Of a stretch of DNA of 64,000 nt, positions 60,335-64,000 are shown piece by piece. Positions within the stretch are counted from its first letter, which is position 1. Each line of letters begins with the position of its first letter. Source of the DNA: Streptomyces malachitofuscus (GTDB lineage Bacteria > Actinomycetota > Actinomycetes > Streptomycetales > Streptomycetaceae). The position numbers and the translations under genes were made by a program. A model generated the notes under the pieces. That model searched no databases, had not been told where the DNA came from, and worked only from the letters and a program-made list of their open reading frames with translations. The DNA is taken from the NCBI RefSeq assembly GCF_014650055.1, contig NZ_BMUF01000018.1:62001-126000 (forward strand), given 5' to 3'.

Positions 60335-60363
60335 CGTAACCCAGGTGCCGCGCCGCTCGTTGT
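60335..60363 (+). promoter_or_regulatory. candidate BldN-type promoter upstream of rsbN
   Basis: CGTAAC (60335-60340) and CGTTGT (60358-60363), 17 bp apart, resemble the -35/-10 pattern I recall for BldN-dependent promoters such as bldM p1. It sits 131 bp before the rsbN start, in the 252-bp spacer after bldN. An rsbN promoter driven by BldN would give negative feedback. The consensus is from memory. Confidence 0.4.
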
Positions 60364-60493
60364 GCGGGATACAGGCTCCCTGTGGTCACCCCCTGACCGA
60401 CTTGGATCACTCGATCGTGTGGCCTTGGTCGGGCCGGGGAACCCTCAGGACCCCCTGGGGAGTCGACCGTCATGACGAGAGGAGGTGCCGCCA

Positions 60494-61741
60494 GTGATCG
60501 CGAACGTATCGGCGCACCGGCGGGCGAACGCCTTCGCCCAGGCCCTGGAGGAGCAGTCCGACCGGGGCACGGCGGCCGAGCAGTCCGAAGGACCGGCACC
60601 GGCACCGGCCGCCGCGGAGAGCGAGCGGGCAGAGCTGCTCGCGCTGACCTCCGGCCTCGGCGCGCTGCCCAAGCCGGAACTGGACCCCGAGGTCAAGGTC
60701 GTCCAGAGGGCCCAACTGGTGGCCGCGTTCGAGGCCATGCTCCAGGAGGGCACCGCGGCGGGCGAGGCGACGGATCAGGCCGTACCCGAACAGCGTTCGC
60801 GCCGGGCCCGGGGCGCACACCGGGCGACCCCGCTGGGCAGGCTACGACCGCGCTCGCGGCTGGCCAAAGGGCTCACCGCGGGCGGGCTCACCGTCGGTGT
60901 CGCCGCCGGCGCCCTCGGCGGAGTCGCCGCCGCCAGCTCCGACGCCCTGCCCGGCGACTCCCTCTACGGGCTCAAGCGCGGAATCGAGGACGTCAAGCTC
61001 GGGCTCGCCGACGGAAGCGACGAGCGCGGCCGGGTCTACCTCGACCAGGCCTCCACCCGCCTCGGCGAAGCGCGCCGGCTGATGGAGCGCGGTCGCAGCG
61101 GCCCCCTCGACCACGAGTCCCTCGGCGAGATCCGCCGCACCCTCTCCGGCATGCGGCACGACGCCTCCGAGGGCCACAGGCTGCTGCGTGAGGCGTACGA
61201 GCGGGACCCGGACTCGCTGAGCCCCATGCAGGCGCTCTCCTCCTTCTCCCAGTCGCACCGCGAGGCCTGGAGCACGCTCCGCGACCGGCTGCCGGTGCAG
61301 CTGGGGGACGTCAGTGAGCAGGTCTCGTCGGTGTTCGACGCCATAGACGAAGACGTCGCCCCGCTGCAGTCCCTGCTCCCCCAGCCCCCGACCGACAAGG
61401 TCGGCGACGGGACACGGCACAGCGGCTCCGAGTCGGCATCGGGCGACCCGTCGGCGTCCCACCCCTCGCGGTCCCCGGGAACCGGGGACGGCACCTCGGG
61501 CGACAGCAGTTCGCGCGGGGCCGATCCGTCCCGTTCCGCCGACACCGACCGCGAGAAGGACGGCCTGCTCGGCGGCAACACCGGCGGTCTGCTCGACCCG
61601 CCCAAGGAGAGCGGCGGACTCGCCACCACACCGCCGCCCACGGGCGACATCACCCGACCCCCCGCCCCCGACGTCACCCTCCCACCTCTCCTACCCGGTC
61701 TCCTCCCGGGTCTGGGTATCGACGCCGAGGACGCGGAATAG
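60494..61741 (+). CDS. rsbN: anti-sigma factor RsbN (single-pass membrane protein)
   Basis: The 415-residue protein starts at GTG 60494, six bases after GGAGGTG (a longer frame from 60485 lacks this spacing). Residues 1-75 form the predicted cytoplasmic sigma-binding domain (VIANVSAHRRANAFAQALEE...). A membrane helix (KGLTAGGLTVGVAAGALGGVA) lies near residues 125-147, followed by an extracytoplasmic DUF5667-like region (LPGDSLYGLKRGIEDVKLGL) and a long disordered Ser/Pro tail. It is known to bind and hold BldN inactive in S. venezuelae and S. coelicolor. Position directly after bldN supports the name. Confidence 0.92.
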   Translation: MIANVSAHRRANAFAQALEEQSDRGTAAEQSEGPAPAPAAAESERAELLALTSGLGALPKPELDPEVKVVQRAQLVAAFEAMLQEGTAAGEATDQAVPEQRSRRARGAHRATPLGRLRPRSRLAKGLTAGGLTVGVAAGALGGVAAASSDALPGDSLYGLKRGIEDVKLGLADGSDERGRVYLDQASTRLGEARRLMERGRSGPLDHESLGEIRRTLSGMRHDASEGHRLLREAYERDPDSLSPMQALSSFSQSHREAWSTLRDRLPVQLGDVSEQVSSVFDAIDEDVAPLQSLLPQPPTDKVGDGTRHSGSESASGDPSASHPSRSPGTGDGTSGDSSSRGADPSRSADTDREKDGLLGGNTGGLLDPPKESGGLATTPPPTGDITRPPAPDVTLPPLLPGLLPGLGIDAEDAE

Positions 61742-61778
61742 TGCTGGGGGCGCCCCCACCAAGGGGCGCCCCCAGCAC
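61741..61778. terminator. bidirectional terminator after rsbN
   Basis: A perfect 16-bp stem (61741-61756 and 61763-61778) with a 6-base loop begins at the last base of the rsbN stop. It serves the convergent acyltransferase gene as well. Confidence 0.88.
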
Positions 61779-61810
61779 GTACACATCATCCCGCCGGTCA
61801 CACGACCACG

Positions 61811-61959
61811 GACCGCCGCTGCACCAGCAGCTTGGCCCCTCTTGTCTGCTGCCCTCGCGCTGCTTCGCAGGCTTCGGACAGCTGCGCCGGACTCCGTCCG
61901 CCGGCTCACCGCCCGGGCCTGAAGGCAACCTCAGAAGAACACCGACCGCCGCTGCACCA
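61811..61959. repeat. direct repeat of the acyltransferase 3' end
   Basis: The 16-base string GACCGCCGCTGCACCA occurs at 61811-61826 and 61944-61959, 133 bp apart. The first copy, on the reverse strand, would encode KLLVQRRSVVV and a stop, against the real gene end KLLVQRRSVFF and stop. The segment between is non-coding in this gene. Confidence 0.75.
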
Positions 61960-63007
61960 AAAGCTTGTACAGCGTGTGCTGGATCTGTTCCCTGACCTGG
62001 TCCGTCAGGTTGAACATCAGCATCGGGTCCTCCGCCGCCTCCGGCGGGAAGCCGTCCGTCGGGATCGGCTCGCCGAACTGGATCGTCCACTTCGTCGGCA
62101 GCGGCACCGCACCCAGCGGCCCGAGCCACGGGAACGTCGGCGTCAGCGGGAAGTACGGAAAGCCCAGCAGCCGGGCCAGCGTCTTCGCATTGCCGATCAT
62201 CGGGTAGATCTCCTCCGCCCCGACAATCGAGCACGGAACGATCGGCACCCCCTGCCGCAGCGCCGTCGAGACGAACCCGCCCCGCCCGAAACGCTGCAGC
62301 TTGTACCGCTCACCGAAGGGCTTCCCGATGCCCTTGAACCCCTCCGGCATCACTCCGACCAGTTCGCCCTGCGCCAGCAGCCGTTCCGCGTCCTCCGCGC
62401 AGGCCAGGGTGTGGCCGAGCTTCCGCGCCAGCTCGTTGACCACCGGCAGCATGAACACCAGGTCCGCCGCCAGCAGCCGCAGATGACGGTCGGCCGGGTG
62501 ATGGTCGTGCACGGCGACCTGCATCATCAGGCCGTCCACCGGCACCGTCCCGGAGTGGTTGGCGACGATCAGCGCGCCGCCCTCCGACGGGATGTTCTCG
62601 ATGCCCTTCACATCGACCCGGAAGTACTTGTCGTACACCGGACGCAGCAGGGACATCAGAACCTGGTCGGTGAGCTCCTCGTCGTAACCGAAGTCGTCGA
62701 CCTCGTAGTCCCCGGTGAGGCGGCGGCGCAGAAAGGCCAGGCCGCTCGCGATCCGCCGCTCCAGGCCGCCGTCGCCGTCACCGACGCTCTCGGCGGCCGG
62801 CTCCTGGGGCTGCTCGTCCTCACCGCTCACCGGAACATCATCCTGCACGGACGCCACGCCCGGCAGTGACTGGACGCCCCCCACCGCCGCGGGCGCCGGG
62901 CCGCCCTGGCGCCGGCTCCCCGCGCTTCGGCGGCGCGACGGGCGCTGCGCGGCCCCGCCGCGGGAACGGTGGTCGTCGTCGAACGGAATGACCTTGGCGT
63001 CCGCCAT
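61931..63007 (-). CDS. lysophospholipid acyltransferase family protein (PlsC-like)
   Basis: The 358-residue protein starts ATG 63007 after AGGAG. An N-terminal disordered region (about 110 residues, Arg/Gly/Pro/Glu-rich) precedes a PlsC-type domain with motif I NHSGTVPVDGLMMQVAVHDH, motif II-like RLLAADLVFMLPVVNELARK, motif III LVGVMPEGFKGIGK and IVPCSIVGAEEIYPMIG. These proteins transfer acyl chains to lysophospholipids or related alcohols at the membrane. Its stop lies inside a duplicated segment. It is 14 bp downstream of the epimerase gene. Confidence 0.87.
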   Translation of the reverse strand: MADAKVIPFDDDHRSRGGAAQRPSRRRSAGSRRQGGPAPAAVGGVQSLPGVASVQDDVPVSGEDEQPQEPAAESVGDGDGGLERRIASGLAFLRRRLTGDYEVDDFGYDEELTDQVLMSLLRPVYDKYFRVDVKGIENIPSEGGALIVANHSGTVPVDGLMMQVAVHDHHPADRHLRLLAADLVFMLPVVNELARKLGHTLACAEDAERLLAQGELVGVMPEGFKGIGKPFGERYKLQRFGRGGFVSTALRQGVPIVPCSIVGAEEIYPMIGNAKTLARLLGFPYFPLTPTFPWLGPLGAVPLPTKWTIQFGEPIPTDGFPPEAAEDPMLMFNLTDQVREQIQHTLYKLLVQRRSVFF

Positions 63008-63021
63008 CGTTGCTGCGCTCC

Positions 63022-64000
63022 TCAGTTGGCGCTCTGCGTCGGGGAGTGACCGCTGCCCGGCAGGGGCAGCGCGGCGATCCGGTCGACGGCCCCCGCGAGG
63101 GCCTCCGGCGGAAGCAGTCCGGGACCACGACTGCGCACGAAGTCGGAAAACGTTTCGGCAGTCGAGTACTTCGGGGTGAAACCCAGCGTCTCCCGCATCT
63201 GGTCCGTCGCCACCACCCGCCCGTGGGTGAGCAGCCGGATCTGCTCGGGCGAGAAGTCCGTCATCCCCAGCGTACGCACCAGCGACCCCGCCCAGGTGAC
63301 CGCGGGAAGCAGCAGCGGCACGGTGGGCCGGCCCAGCCGCCGCGAGCACTGCGAGAGCAGCAGCACGCCGTCGCCGGCGATGTTGAAGGTGCCGCTGTTG
63401 AGCGTGGAGCGCCGGGGTTCGTGCGAGCCGATCCGCAGCACCTCGATGACGTCGTCCTCGTGCACGAACTGCAGCCGGGGGTCGTAACCGAACACGGTCG
63501 GCAGCACCGGCAGCGAGAAGTACGAGGCGAGTGGGGTGTCCGCGGCCGGGCCCAGGATGTTGGCGAACCTGAGCACGCACACCGCGACGTCCGGGCGACG
63601 GCGCGCGAAGCCGCGCACATAGCCCTCGACCTCGACCGTGTCCTTCGCGAAGCCGCCGCTGGGCAGCGACTTGGGCGGGGTCGTCTCGGTGAAGACCGCC
63701 GGATCGCGGGGCGCCGAACCGTAGACGTTCGTACTGGACTTCACGACCAGCCGCTTGATGCTCGGGGACTTCTGGCAGGCACCCAGCAGCTGCATGGTGC
63801 CGATGACGTTGGTCTCCTTCAGCGCCGTCCGGCTGGAGCTGCCCAGCGGCGTGCCCGTGACGTCGAGGTGGACGACCGTGTCGGCGCCCGTCTCGGCGAG
63901 CACCCGCGCGATGGTGGGCTGCCGGATGTCCGCCTGGACGAAGTCGGCGCCGCCCAGGTGGTGCTCGGGCGGGACCGCGTCCACGCCGACGACCCGGTCC
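63022..64000 (-). CDS. NAD-dependent epimerase/dehydratase (5' end off the right edge)
   Basis: About 326 residues are visible with an open upstream end, so the Rossmann N-terminus (GxxGxxG) lies outside. The visible part has DFVQADIRQPTIARVLAETGAD, VVHLDVTGTPLGSS, KSSTNVYGSAPRDPAVFTE, then GFAKDTVEVEGYV with a divergent catalytic Tyr-Lys region and VLRFANILGPAADTP, typical of extended SDR sugar epimerases. The expected YxxxK is not obvious; FAKDTVE occupies its place. It is co-directional with the acyltransferase (14-bp gap), so they share an operon. The substrate is unknown. Confidence 0.82.
   Translation of the reverse strand, partial: DRVVGVDAVPPEHHLGGADFVQADIRQPTIARVLAETGADTVVHLDVTGTPLGSSSRTALKETNVIGTMQLLGACQKSPSIKRLVVKSSTNVYGSAPRDPAVFTETTPPKSLPSGGFAKDTVEVEGYVRGFARRRPDVAVCVLRFANILGPAADTPLASYFSLPVLPTVFGYDPRLQFVHEDDVIEVLRIGSHEPRRSTLNSGTFNIAGDGVLLLSQCSRRLGRPTVPLLLPAVTWAGSLVRTLGMTDFSPEQIRLLTHGRVVATDQMRETLGFTPKYSTAETFSDFVRSRGPGLLPPEALAGAVDRIAALPLPGSGHSPTQSAN

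Overview
The window is a piece of linear-chromosome-type, very GC-rich actinobacterial DNA, almost certainly Streptomyces. The base composition is about 70% GC with strong G/C third-position bias, and GTG and TTG starts are common. Lineage markers include DUF3558- and DUF4232-type lipoproteins, a DUF2637 protein, the rex-hemA-hemC-hemD operon, and the developmental pair bldN (ECF sigma factor with an N-terminal pro-region) and rsbN (its anti-sigma factor). I found no rRNA, tRNA, CRISPR array, IS element or origin.

Layout. 1-15.8 kb is ordinary metabolic and regulatory territory: an edge-truncated MFS pump, a SnoaL-like lipoprotein, a muconolactone-isomerase-like protein, LtrA, a Cys-nucleophile alpha/beta hydrolase, an SMP-30-like secreted beta-propeller, a glycogen synthase, an M20 peptidase, a two-component system, a paired LLM oxidoreductase/FMN reductase, a quinone reductase with a divergent HxlR regulator, a MarR regulator, a YnfA-like protein, an SDR and a 47-residue membrane protein. 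16.0-18.1 kb holds a free-standing LAGLIDADG endonuclease convergent with rtcB. 18.3-21.5 kb has two DUF3558-like lipoproteins and a DUF2637 membrane protein. 21.5-25.2 kb has divergent lysS (class I) and argS. 25.3-36.7 kb is a polymorphic-toxin locus: an approximately 2490-residue RHS/YD protein with a ricin-type lectin insert and an ADP-ribosyltransferase-like tip, its small overlapping immunity candidate, and a divergent secreted DNRLRE/FG-GAP protein.

36.8-48.2 kb carries an HTH membrane regulator, two DUF4232 lipoproteins, hemB, a run of oxidoreductase, hydrolase, LysE and MocR genes, and a decayed anti-sigma-type ATPase. 48.3-53.5 kb is rex-hemA-hemC-hemD with translationally coupled junctions and a Rex operator upstream. 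53.8-55.1 kb has a glutaredoxin-like gene and a HAD phosphatase. 55.2-59.1 kb is a large NTPase with about 18 near-identical TPR units, sitting directly before bldN-rsbN (59.5-61.7 kb). The window ends with a membrane acyltransferase and an edge-truncated NAD-dependent epimerase.

The most unusual structure is the endonuclease/rtcB pair. A short patch of rtcB over the conserved active-site GNHF motif is written with A/T-ending codons, unlike the rest of the gene, which is the kind of scar expected at a homing-endonuclease target. Next in interest are the NTPase-TPR gene beside bldN, the RHS toxin tip with its lower-GC immunity partner, and a palindromic intergenic repeat that also lies in frame inside hemC.
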